Source: Kiritimatiellales bacterium | GTDB lineage: Bacteria; Verrucomicrobiota; Kiritimatiellia; Kiritimatiellales; Pontiellaceae | DNA length: 11,453 bases | Assembly (NCBI GenBank): GCA_030630445.1 | Contig: DAOVNC010000069.1 | Location: forward strand, 1-11,453 | Reading direction: 5' to 3' | In this document: in pieces, positions 1 through 4,414 of the stretch | Layout: every line of letters starts with the position of its first letter | Position numbering within the stretch: the first letter of the stretch is position 1 | The notes under the pieces: generated by a model | What the model was told of the DNA's origin: nothing | What the model saw: the letters and a program-made list of their open reading frames with translations, nothing else | The model's database searches: none | Position numbers and translations under genes: made by a program

Positions 1-273
1 AATCCCCTGGAGCGTTCAGCCGAGCGCATAGAGTTTAACGGTGGCCTTGAAAAAACCGGAATCCTTCGCGAACTGCCAGGCGCCATCGGCGAAACCGTGA
101 AAGAGCAGGGGAGGGCGATAGGCGGCGCGGTCAAATCCGTTAGCCGGTCCGTGAATCGAACGCTCATTATCGTGGCCGTCGTTGCCGTGGCCGGTGCGCT
201 GGTGGTCTACCGCAATGAAGTAAGGAAGGCTACCGAAGCCACCGCCCAAGCGGTCAAAAAGGTGATTAACTAA
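1..273 (+). CDS. 5'-truncated small membrane protein, probable phage structural gene
   Basis: The frame is open from the first base of the window and stops with TAA at 271-273, leaving 90 visible residues; the true start lies upstream. Visible residues 1-54 are polar and Gly/Ser/Lys rich. Residues 55-70 (TLIIVAVVAVAGALVVY) form one clear membrane helix, followed by a 20-residue basic amphipathic tail (RNEVRKATEATAQAVKKVIN). I do not recognise the family. The next gene's ATG shares one base with this stop, so the two are almost certainly translationally coupled in one operon. Small single-helix proteins in a tight row are typical of the membrane or coat modules of internal-membrane tailless phages and of inoviruses, but that is inferred from context rather than homology. 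Nothing visible fixes its role. Confidence 0.6.
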   Translation, partial: NPLERSAERIEFNGGLEKTGILRELPGAIGETVKEQGRAIGGAVKSVSRSVNRTLIIVAVVAVAGALVVYRNEVRKATEATAQAVKKVIN

Positions 274-473
274 TGGACACGCTCCTCATCCAGCTTCTTT
301 TGTGCGCGCTGACTCTTCTGGGTGGCCTCGCAGTTTACATCCTTCAGCAAACCCGAGCCGATCTAAAGGACCGGCTCAAAGACCAGGACAGTGCAATCAC
401 TCGATGCCATGAGCGCATTGACGGTCACGTAGAGAATCATTCGATCCACACCGTTTCCATAAACCAAACCTAA
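273..473 (+). CDS. Small single-pass membrane protein, probable phage gene
   Basis: This 66-residue protein begins at an ATG overlapping the TAA of the preceding gene by one base. A weak AAGGTG-type ribosome site lies in the end of that gene. Residues 2-24 form an N-terminal hydrophobic helix (LLIQLLLCALTLLGGLAVYI), followed by a charged helical stretch (about 26-50, LQQTRADLKDRLKDQDSAI) that could form a short coiled coil, then a His-rich polar tail. The layout, one anchor plus a short coiled coil, resembles phage spanin- or holin-accessory proteins and minor virion membrane proteins. I cannot assign it to a family. The overlap with one neighbour and the 15-base gap to the next gene argue for a real operon member. 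Confidence 0.6.
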   Translation: MDTLLIQLLLCALTLLGGLAVYILQQTRADLKDRLKDQDSAITRCHERIDGHVENHSIHTVSINQT

Positions 474-476
474 CCC

Positions 477-482
477 AAGGAG
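477..482 (+). promoter_or_regulatory. Shine-Dalgarno site AAGGAG
   Basis: A full AAGGAG lies six bases before the ATG at 489. It is the strongest ribosome site in the left cluster and supports the start chosen for the 122-residue protein. Confidence 0.75.
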
Positions 483-488
483 AAATAC

Positions 489-857
489 ATGAGTAAGATA
501 GCCGTAATTGCAATGCTGGTAATGTTGAGTGCCGTCACTTCGTTCAGTGCCATAGGGTCACGTGACATCCAACAATGGGAATCCGACAACCAGGGGAAAA
601 TTGAATCGGTGGAGAATACCGCCGAAGTGCTCGGTACTGTACTCGCACCTACCACGGGCGGTTTGTCCCTGGTGGTGGTCAAAATCTTCTCGCTGATTAC
701 CGCAGCCTTTTTCGGAATCAACCGAACGGTGGCAGCTCACAAGCGACGGCGGATCATTGAGGAAGTCGACGCAAATCCGGAAACACCGAGTGTCGCTGCC
801 CAGGTGGCAACCCAGGCCGCGAAGTCTACCGTGAACGCCATGGCCGGAATCAGCTAA
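489..857 (+). CDS. Small two-helix membrane or secreted protein, probable phage gene
   Basis: The 122-residue protein has a well-placed AAGGAG site. Residues 1-22 (MSKIAVIAMLVMLSAVTSFS) read as a signal peptide or first membrane helix. A second hydrophobic segment lies near 58-77 (GGLSLVVVKIFSLITAAFF) and is followed at once by a strongly basic stretch (AHKRRRIIEEV), fixing the positive side inward. The C-terminal 30 residues are Ala/Thr rich. Signal peptide, spacer, second helix and basic tail together are reminiscent of filamentous-phage major coat proteins, but 122 residues is long for one, and a membrane protein of an icosahedral internal-membrane phage fits as well. I recognise no family. 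It is the last gene before a strong terminator, so it ends this transcription unit. Confidence 0.65.
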   Translation: MSKIAVIAMLVMLSAVTSFSAIGSRDIQQWESDNQGKIESVENTAEVLGTVLAPTTGGLSLVVVKIFSLITAAFFGINRTVAAHKRRRIIEEVDANPETPSVAAQVATQAAKSTVNAMAGIS

Positions 858-878
858 CTGCCTGAGAATGCAAAAATC

Positions 879-906
879 AAATCAGCCGTGTGCTATCGGC
901 TGATTT
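879..906 (+). terminator. Rho-independent terminator after the small-membrane-protein operon
   Basis: A perfect 10-bp stem (left arm AAATCAGCCG at 879-888, right arm CGGCTGATTT at 897-906) encloses an 8-base loop. It runs into a T tract on the + strand ending at 909. It lies 21 bases after the stop of the two-helix protein and before the next gene, so it separates the membrane-protein unit from the basic-protein gene or lets only part of transcription through. Confidence 0.85.
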
Positions 907-936
907 TTTCAATCCCTTAAGCAGAGGTGAATCACC

Positions 937-1155
937 ATGCCGCAACTTGATCTATTCGGGCACAGGAAAAAGGCCAGGCGCAAGCCAACCAAAAAGAAGG
1001 CTACCGTAAAAAAGGCTTCAGCCCGGAAAAAACCCGCAGCCAGAAAAAAGACCAAGACCACGGCCAGGAAGAAAACCAGCTGTGTGAAAGTCAAAGGCTA
1101 CACGGTCAAAAGCCACGTACGTAAATCGCCATCCGGGAAACGGAAAAAACGGTGA
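937..1155 (+). CDS. Lys/Arg-rich basic protein, putative virion nucleic-acid-binding protein
   Basis: This 72-residue protein has a GAGGTGA ribosome site six bases before ATG. Residues 10-47 are almost entirely Lys, Arg, Ala, Thr and Pro in short repeats of the ARKK/TKKK kind, like the tails of histone H1-like and other DNA-condensing proteins. The remainder is different: a single Cys followed by VKVKGYTVKSHVRKSPSGKRKKR-type sequence with a Tyr, a His and further basic residues, which looks like a small conserved motif. The N-terminus (MPQLDLFG) is short and hydrophobic. Tailless phages commonly encode very basic short proteins for genome condensation or packaging, and I infer that role. A host histone-like protein is the alternative. 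It is the last gene before the dif site. Confidence 0.65.
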   Translation: MPQLDLFGHRKKARRKPTKKKATVKKASARKKPAARKKTKTTARKKTSCVKVKGYTVKSHVRKSPSGKRKKR

Positions 1156-1285
1156 GAAGTACTGCGCAAATCTGATTTCGCGATTCTGGGGAGGTTAATT
1201 TGAAAATTATTTTCACTTTTTTTTCACCCCTATTTTCAGGGGGGCAAGTTGCTAACAATTACTAACAGAATTGCTTACAATTACT
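1156..1285. other. AT-rich non-coding end of the integrated element
   Basis: This stretch between the basic-protein gene and dif has no plausible gene. It is much more AT-rich than its surroundings. It holds a perfect 15-base palindrome at 1201-1215 (TGAAAAT, T, ATTTTCA) and a small hairpin at 1227-1242 (CCCCT stem, 6-base loop). It also holds two copies of a 17-base direct repeat, listed separately. Possible roles are the replication or packaging origin of the element, or accessory sites for Xer recombination. The sequence alone does not decide. Confidence 0.5.
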
Positions 1286-1286
1286 A
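1248..1286 (+). repeat. Two 17-base direct repeats abutting dif
   Basis: GTTGCTAACAATTACTA at 1248-1264 and ATTGCTTACAATTACTA at 1270-1286 match at 15 of 17 positions, with a 22-base period (about two helix turns). The last base of the second copy is the first base of the dif site. Such phased repeats are typical binding sites for a directional accessory protein or an initiator. Which of these applies is unknown. Confidence 0.65.
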
Positions 1287-1313
1287 CGTCGCATAATATA
1301 TCTTATGTCTATA
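1286..1313 (+). other. dif: dif site (XerC/XerD recombination site)
   Basis: The 28 bases read as XerC arm ACGTCGCATAA (1286-1296), spacer TATATC (1297-1302) and XerD arm TTATGTCTATA (1303-1313). The E. coli dif core is CGCATAA, six bases, TTATGT, and both arm cores are identical here with exactly the right 6-base spacing. CATAA/TTATG form the expected inverted repeat around the spacer. The outer part of the XerC arm fits the general bacterial consensus at all but one position; the outer part of the XerD arm is degenerate. XerC and XerD act here to resolve chromosome dimers at the terminus, and phages and other elements use the site to integrate. Genes on both sides run toward it, as expected at a replication terminus. 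Confidence 0.85.
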
Positions 1314-1637
1314 CATATATCCGGAAACGCTCTAGATATGGTGTCTTTCTGGAATTATTGAACAAACAGCCACTACAACAAAATGCGCGGCGCGGGACTT
1401 GTTTTCGTCAGAATAGCTTCCCTTCCTGACTGGGTGCTGGTGATGTTCGACAAAATAATTATGGACAAAATGATTCCTGAAAACTTCGATAAATGTTTTT
1501 GGCAGAAAAATGACAGGTAAAATATGGGACCTGCCGTTCCTTGTTCATTTTTTTGCCATCTCATTTTTCTGCCTATCAATTTAAGCTCGGGACGTAGACA
1601 GATGCCCTTGCGCTTTTGCGCTCCTTTGTGGCTGCTC
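1314..1637. other. Non-coding gap of palindromic repeat debris between dif and rnhB
   Basis: No convincing gene is present; the open frames are low-complexity or antisense extensions. The gap contains a perfect 13-bp inverted repeat (1501-1513 and 1561-1573). Near 1600-1635 there is a stretch rich in the GCGCTTTTGCGC / CTTTGTGGC pattern, which I know as part of short dispersed intergenic sequences in many environmental bacteria. I see no terminator of classical form for rnhB here. Confidence 0.5.
1501..1573. repeat. Short inverted-repeat element (13-bp arms)
   Basis: GGCAGAAAAATGA at 1501-1513 is the exact reverse complement of TCATTTTTCTGCC at 1561-1573. The 47 bases between carry a smaller hairpin (CAGGT at 1514-1518, ACCTG at 1529-1533) and a T-rich tract. 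Sequences of the CATTTTTCTGCC type recur in intergenic regions of planctomycete- and verrucomicrobia-like genomes, so this is probably a dispersed non-coding repeat. It could also serve as a transcription terminator for the leftward rnhB unit. Confidence 0.6.
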
Positions 1638-2276
1638 TCAAAGAAGATCGAGCTGGTTGAGTTCGGCGACGGGTCGGAAGGTCTTGCGGTGCGCAGGTGT
1701 TGCCCCATGCTTTTTGAGAGCGTCGAGGTGCTGCCGGGTACCGTAGCCTTTGTGGCTGGCGAATCCATATTCGGGATATTCGGCATCCAGCTTGACGAGG
1801 ATGCGGTCGCGCGTGACCTTGGCGATGATACTGGCGGCGGAGATGGAGATGCTGAGCGCATCGCCCTTGACGATGCTGCGGGATTCGCAGGGCAAGCCTT
1901 TGACGGGCAGGCCGTCGACCAAGGCGAACTGGGGATTGATTTGCGAGGCCGCGAGCGCCATGGCTTTGTGCGTGGCTTTGAGAATATTGATCTGGTCGAT
2001 CTCTTCGGACTCGATGATTCCGATTCCGATGGTTACGGATTTTGATTTGGTCAGGAGTTCGAAATATTCCTCGCGGCGGATTTCGGTCATGACCTTTGAG
2101 TCGGTCAGTTTTTCGAAGGTTGAACCCAACTCGTTCCGGATGTATTCCGGATCGAAGATCAGGGCGGCGGCAACGACGGGTCCCGCCAGCGGCCCCCTAC
2201 CCGCTTCGTCGATTCCGGCTAGACGCAAAAAACCCGACGCCCATGCTTCTTTTTCATAAAGCAGGACATCGGGCAT
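1638..2276 (-). CDS. rnhB: Ribonuclease HII
   Basis: Cleaves the RNA strand of RNA-DNA hybrids and starts removal of single ribonucleotides from DNA in the cytoplasm. At 212 residues it is of normal length. The hallmark motifs are all present in order: GIDEAGRGPLAGPVV near 21-35 with catalytic Asp23 and Glu24, LTDSK near 57-61, ALVDG with Asp121, and SISAASIIAKVTRDR near 143-158 with Asp157. The C-terminal YGFASHKGYGTRQH motif is also present. All four metal-binding acidic residues are intact. It is the last gene of the leftward ffh-rpsP-khpA-trmD-rplS-rnhB cluster, a common position. The 169 bases separating it from rplS suggest partly independent expression. No strong ribosome site precedes the ATG; the start is chosen from the motif spacing. 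Confidence 0.97.
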   Translation of the reverse strand: MPDVLLYEKEAWASGFLRLAGIDEAGRGPLAGPVVAAALIFDPEYIRNELGSTFEKLTDSKVMTEIRREEYFELLTKSKSVTIGIGIIESEEIDQINILKATHKAMALAASQINPQFALVDGLPVKGLPCESRSIVKGDALSISISAASIIAKVTRDRILVKLDAEYPEYGFASHKGYGTRQHLDALKKHGATPAHRKTFRPVAELNQLDLL

Positions 2277-2445
2277 TTGGCTATTTCCGATTTTTGATTT
2301 TTGATTGCCGATTTACTGAACTCCAGCGGCGTTGCTCTTCTTATTAAAAGCGGCTGCAAACCCACAAATCGACCCGAATAGATAATTTGCGAATGCAAAT
2401 ATGCGCCATCGGCGCGGTTAATCGAAAATCGCCACTCAAAAATGC
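2277..2445. other. Intergenic repeat-like stretch between rplS and rnhB
   Basis: The gap holds tandem GATTTTT-type repeats near 2289-2315 and a 6-bp hairpin (ATTTGC at 2385-2390, GCAAAT at 2395-2400). A GC hairpin follows (GCGCC, ATC, GGCGC near 2404-2416). No gene is seen. Hairpins just downstream of rplS may slow or partly end transcription, but none has a proper T tract on the - strand. Confidence 0.4.
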
Positions 2446-2793
2446 CTATACGCGGCGTTCTTTAATGCGGGCTTTCTTACCGGCGAGGTCGCGCAGGTAG
2501 TAGAGTTTGGCGCGGCGAACCTTGCCGTGGCGCTCGATTTCGATCTTGTCGACGCTCGGGCTGTTTAGCGGGAACACGCGCTCGACACCTTCGCCATAGG
2601 AGATGCGGCGGACGGTGATGGATTCTGTGACGCCGGATCCCTTGCGGGCAATCACGGTTCCTGAGAAGAGCTGGACGCGTTCCTTGTCGCCTTCTTTAAT
2701 TTTGTAGTGGATGCGGATGGTATCGCCGATGACGAAATCCGGATGACGATCCTGGGTGGCCTGTTCCTGTTTGATTTTTTCTATCGTATTCAT
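2446..2793 (-). CDS. rplS: 50S ribosomal protein L19
   Basis: A protein of the large ribosomal subunit lying at the interface with the small subunit. The 115 residues match the family length. Recognisable family sequence includes HPDFVIGDTIRIHYKIKEG near 17-35, FSGTVIARKGSG near 43-54, and the ITVRRISYGEGVERVFPL block near 59-76. The C-terminal basic segment RRAKLYYLRDLAGKKARIKE completes it. The gene lies 62 bases after trmD, the usual neighbour, within the same leftward cluster. The ribosome site is weak (AGAGAG about six bases before ATG). Confidence 0.97.
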   Translation of the reverse strand: MNTIEKIKQEQATQDRHPDFVIGDTIRIHYKIKEGDKERVQLFSGTVIARKGSGVTESITVRRISYGEGVERVFPLNSPSVDKIEIERHGKVRRAKLYYLRDLAGKKARIKERRV

Positions 2794-2855
2794 AAATCTC
2801 TCTCTGTTTGCTTTTGGTTGAGAAGCGCTTGATAATAGTCAACTTCGTTTTGTGG

Positions 2856-3572
2856 TCAAGGGTTGTTTTCGCCATTTTCACCGTTGCTTCCGAGCAGGTC
2901 GGAGCGCCGTTCCTTGGTTCTTTTCAACGCTTGTTCATGTCGCCATTGGGCAATCTTTCCATGGTCGCCAGTGAAGAGGATTTCGGGCACCTTCATGCCT
3001 CTGAATTCGGGCGGGCGCGTGTATTGCGGATATTCCAGCAAACCCGAGGAAAACGACTCGTCCTCCGTGGCCACCTCCCCGCCGCCAAGCACACCGGGGC
3101 GCAGCCGGGCGATGGCATCGATTACGACGGCGGCGGAGAGCACGCCATTGGTCAGCACATAGTCGCCAATGGAGATTTCTTCGTCCACGAGGGTTTCGCG
3201 GATGCGTTCGTCGACCCCTTCGTAGTGACCGCAGATAAAAACGAGGCGGTTGTGCTTGTCGGCCAGCCGACGGGCATCGGCCTGCTTGAAGGTCTTGCCT
3301 TGGGGCGTCATCAGGATGACATGGCTTTCAGGTGTCTTGACGGATTCGACGGCGGCAAACATGGGCTCTGGCTTCATCACCATGCCGGGGCCGCCGCCAA
3401 ACGGGCGGTCATCGGTGGTGTTGTGCCTATCGGTCGTGAAGTCGCGCAGATTGACCATGTTGAATTCCACAAGGCCTGCGGCGGCGGCACGCTTCATCAT
3501 GCTTTCTTGCAGGAAGCCGTTGAGCATCTGCGGAAAGAGGGTGATGACATCTATTTTAAGTGCTTGGTTCAT
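2856..3572 (-). CDS. trmD: tRNA (guanine37-N1)-methyltransferase
   Basis: Methylates G37 beside the anticodon using S-adenosylmethionine, which prevents +1 frameshifting. From ATG at 3572 it has 238 residues. SPOUT trefoil-knot motifs are present: DDRPFGGGPGMVMKPEP near 54-70, CGHYEGVDERI near 114-124, SIGDYVLTNG near 134-143, and LRPGVLG near 157-163 with Arg156 just before it. EYPQYTRPPEFRGMKVPEILFTGDH follows near 180-204. The stretch aligned with E. coli Asp169 reads EDESF (170-174), so the general base is either Asp171 or a Glu; alignment is needed. The frame runs open for 22 more codons upstream, but those come from a dispersed palindrome, so I reject a longer start. No good ribosome site precedes the ATG. 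rimM, the usual upstream neighbour, is absent. Confidence 0.96.
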   Translation of the reverse strand: MNQALKIDVITLFPQMLNGFLQESMMKRAAAAGLVEFNMVNLRDFTTDRHNTTDDRPFGGGPGMVMKPEPMFAAVESVKTPESHVILMTPQGKTFKQADARRLADKHNRLVFICGHYEGVDERIRETLVDEEISIGDYVLTNGVLSAAVVIDAIARLRPGVLGGGEVATEDESFSSGLLEYPQYTRPPEFRGMKVPEILFTGDHGKIAQWRHEQALKRTKERRSDLLGSNGENGENNP

Positions 3573-3581
3573 TTTGTCTAT

Positions 3582-3632
3582 GTGGCGCGGACTTTCTGGT
3601 CTGCACAGGGCAGGCTGGAAAGCCTGCCCCAC
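3582..3632. repeat. Dispersed palindromic repeat at the trmD start
   Basis: A 9-bp perfect stem (GGGCAGGCT at 3608-3616, AGCCTGCCC at 3621-3629) with a GGAA loop sits in a unit bounded by GTGG and CCAC. The sequence pattern (GCAGGCTGGAAAGCCTGC) is one I know as a frequent short intergenic repeat in several environmental bacterial genomes, recognisable from its spurious translations VGQAFQPA and TGQAGKPAP. It ends only nine bases before the trmD ATG, so it has displaced the normal leader of that gene. Confidence 0.75.
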
Positions 3633-3636
3633 ATGC

Positions 3637-3670
3637 AAAAGAAAAGAGCGGCCAACCGGCTCGCTCTTTT
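3637..3670 (-). terminator. Terminator-like hairpin after khpA
   Basis: Arms AAAAGAGCG (3642-3650) and CGCTCTTTT (3662-3670) pair perfectly over 9 bp, with an inner GCC/GGC extension, a one-base bulge and an AACC loop. On the - strand the stem is followed by CTTTTCTTTTG, a T-rich tail. It would end transcription coming from ffh-rpsP-khpA, 26 bases past the khpA stop. On the + strand the stem also ends in T's, so it may work both ways. Confidence 0.75.
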
Positions 3671-3695
3671 CGTGGGATCCATGGGTTTGAACCTT

Positions 3696-3926
3696 CTAGT
3701 CGACCACTTCGAGCAGAGCCTTGCGGCCTTGCTTGGCGGCGATGGAATTAAGGAGCGTGCGCATGGCCCCCACCGTCTTGCCGCTTTTGCCAATGATCTT
3801 GCCGATATCCTTTGCGTTGCAGCGCAGCTCGAAGATGATGGTCTTTTCTCCATCGATCTCGGTGATCTGCACCTCGTTGGGTGCGTCGACCAGCGACTTT
3901 GCAATGCTTTCAAGTATGGCTTTCAT
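3696..3926 (-). CDS. khpA: KH-domain RNA-binding protein KhpA
   Basis: A 76-residue single KH domain protein of the KhpA (YlqC) family, a cytoplasmic RNA-binding protein that in other bacteria pairs with KhpB/Jag and affects cell-envelope growth and RNA stability. The signature GKIIGKSGKTVGAMRTLLNSIAAKQGRKALLEV is present near 42-74, including the conserved GxxG loop (GKSG). The N-terminal ILESIAKSLVDAPNEVQI is also typical. Its ATG lies three bases after the rpsP stop, a standard coupled arrangement. It is followed by a terminator-like hairpin instead of the expected rimM. Confidence 0.95.
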   Translation of the reverse strand: MKAILESIAKSLVDAPNEVQITEIDGEKTIIFELRCNAKDIGKIIGKSGKTVGAMRTLLNSIAAKQGRKALLEVVD

Positions 3927-3929
3927 GGA

Positions 3930-4367
3930 CTAGGCTTTTTCTTCGGTTGCGTCTTCTTCCGCCGGGGCTTCCACGGTTTCTTCGACAACAGGTTCCTTGA
4001 CTTCTTCTTCAACAGGAGCCTCTTCAGCAACGGCCTCTGCCGCTTCTTCCGTAGCTTCTTCCGCTTCGACTGCGGCAATCGGAACTTCCTCTTCGGTCAC
4101 TTCGCCGGCAACAGCCTGCTCGACCGGCAGGGTGCGGGCTTTCTTGATCAGGCTGGCGGCGGTGTCGGAAGGTTGTGCGCCATTGCCCAGCCAGTAGTCG
4201 ACCCGATCGAGATTCAGCGAAAAGTTATTACCTTCCAGCTTGGGGTCATACCAACCGAGGGTTTCGATGAAGCGTCCGGTCGGTGCGCGGCGCCCGTCCT
4301 GAACAATCACCCGATAGAAAGCGGCGTTTCTGCTGCCCATTCTGCGTAGTCTAATTTTTACTGCCAT
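3930..4367 (-). CDS. rpsP: 30S ribosomal protein S16 with long acidic C-terminal tail
   Basis: Residues 1-80 are ordinary S16, an early-assembly protein of the small subunit: MAVKIRLRRMGSRNAAFYRV, then RRAPTGRFIETLGWYDP and WLGNGAQPSDTAASLIKKA. The remaining roughly 60 residues are a low-complexity tail of Glu, Ala, Val and Thr (EEAAEAVAEEAPVEEEVKEP style) with almost no positive charge. S16 in most bacteria is 80-90 residues, so the tail nearly doubles the protein; similar acidic or Ala/Glu-rich extensions occur in some Bacteroidota. The ORF is uninterrupted, with no sign of frameshift. A GGAG site precedes the ATG by ten bases. It follows ffh by 46 bases and is coupled to khpA. Confidence 0.96.
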   Translation of the reverse strand: MAVKIRLRRMGSRNAAFYRVIVQDGRRAPTGRFIETLGWYDPKLEGNNFSLNLDRVDYWLGNGAQPSDTAASLIKKARTLPVEQAVAGEVTEEEVPIAAVEAEEATEEAAEAVAEEAPVEEEVKEPVVEETVEAPAEEDATEEKA

Positions 4368-4414
4368 AGTGTGTTTTCTCCGTAGTATAAATCTCTACCT
4401 CTCCGGTAAAAGCG

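Noticed and set aside
1227..1242. CCCCT/AGGGG hairpin as a terminator for the basic-protein gene
   Set aside because: The stem is only 5 bp and the T run lies before it on the + strand, not after, so it does not fit a rho-independent terminator in either direction.
1373..1861. Leftward open frame of 162 codons overlapping the end of rnhB
   Set aside because: It is out of frame with rnhB. Its Ser/Pro-rich start is a shadow of rnhB and its end runs through the intergenic repeats (FFCQ-type translation).
2808..4349. Long rightward open frame of 513 codons
   Set aside because: It lies antisense to trmD, khpA and rpsP, all with clear motifs. Its translation is rich in Phe, Gly and His without any family motif, as expected from the complement of GC-rich coding sequence.
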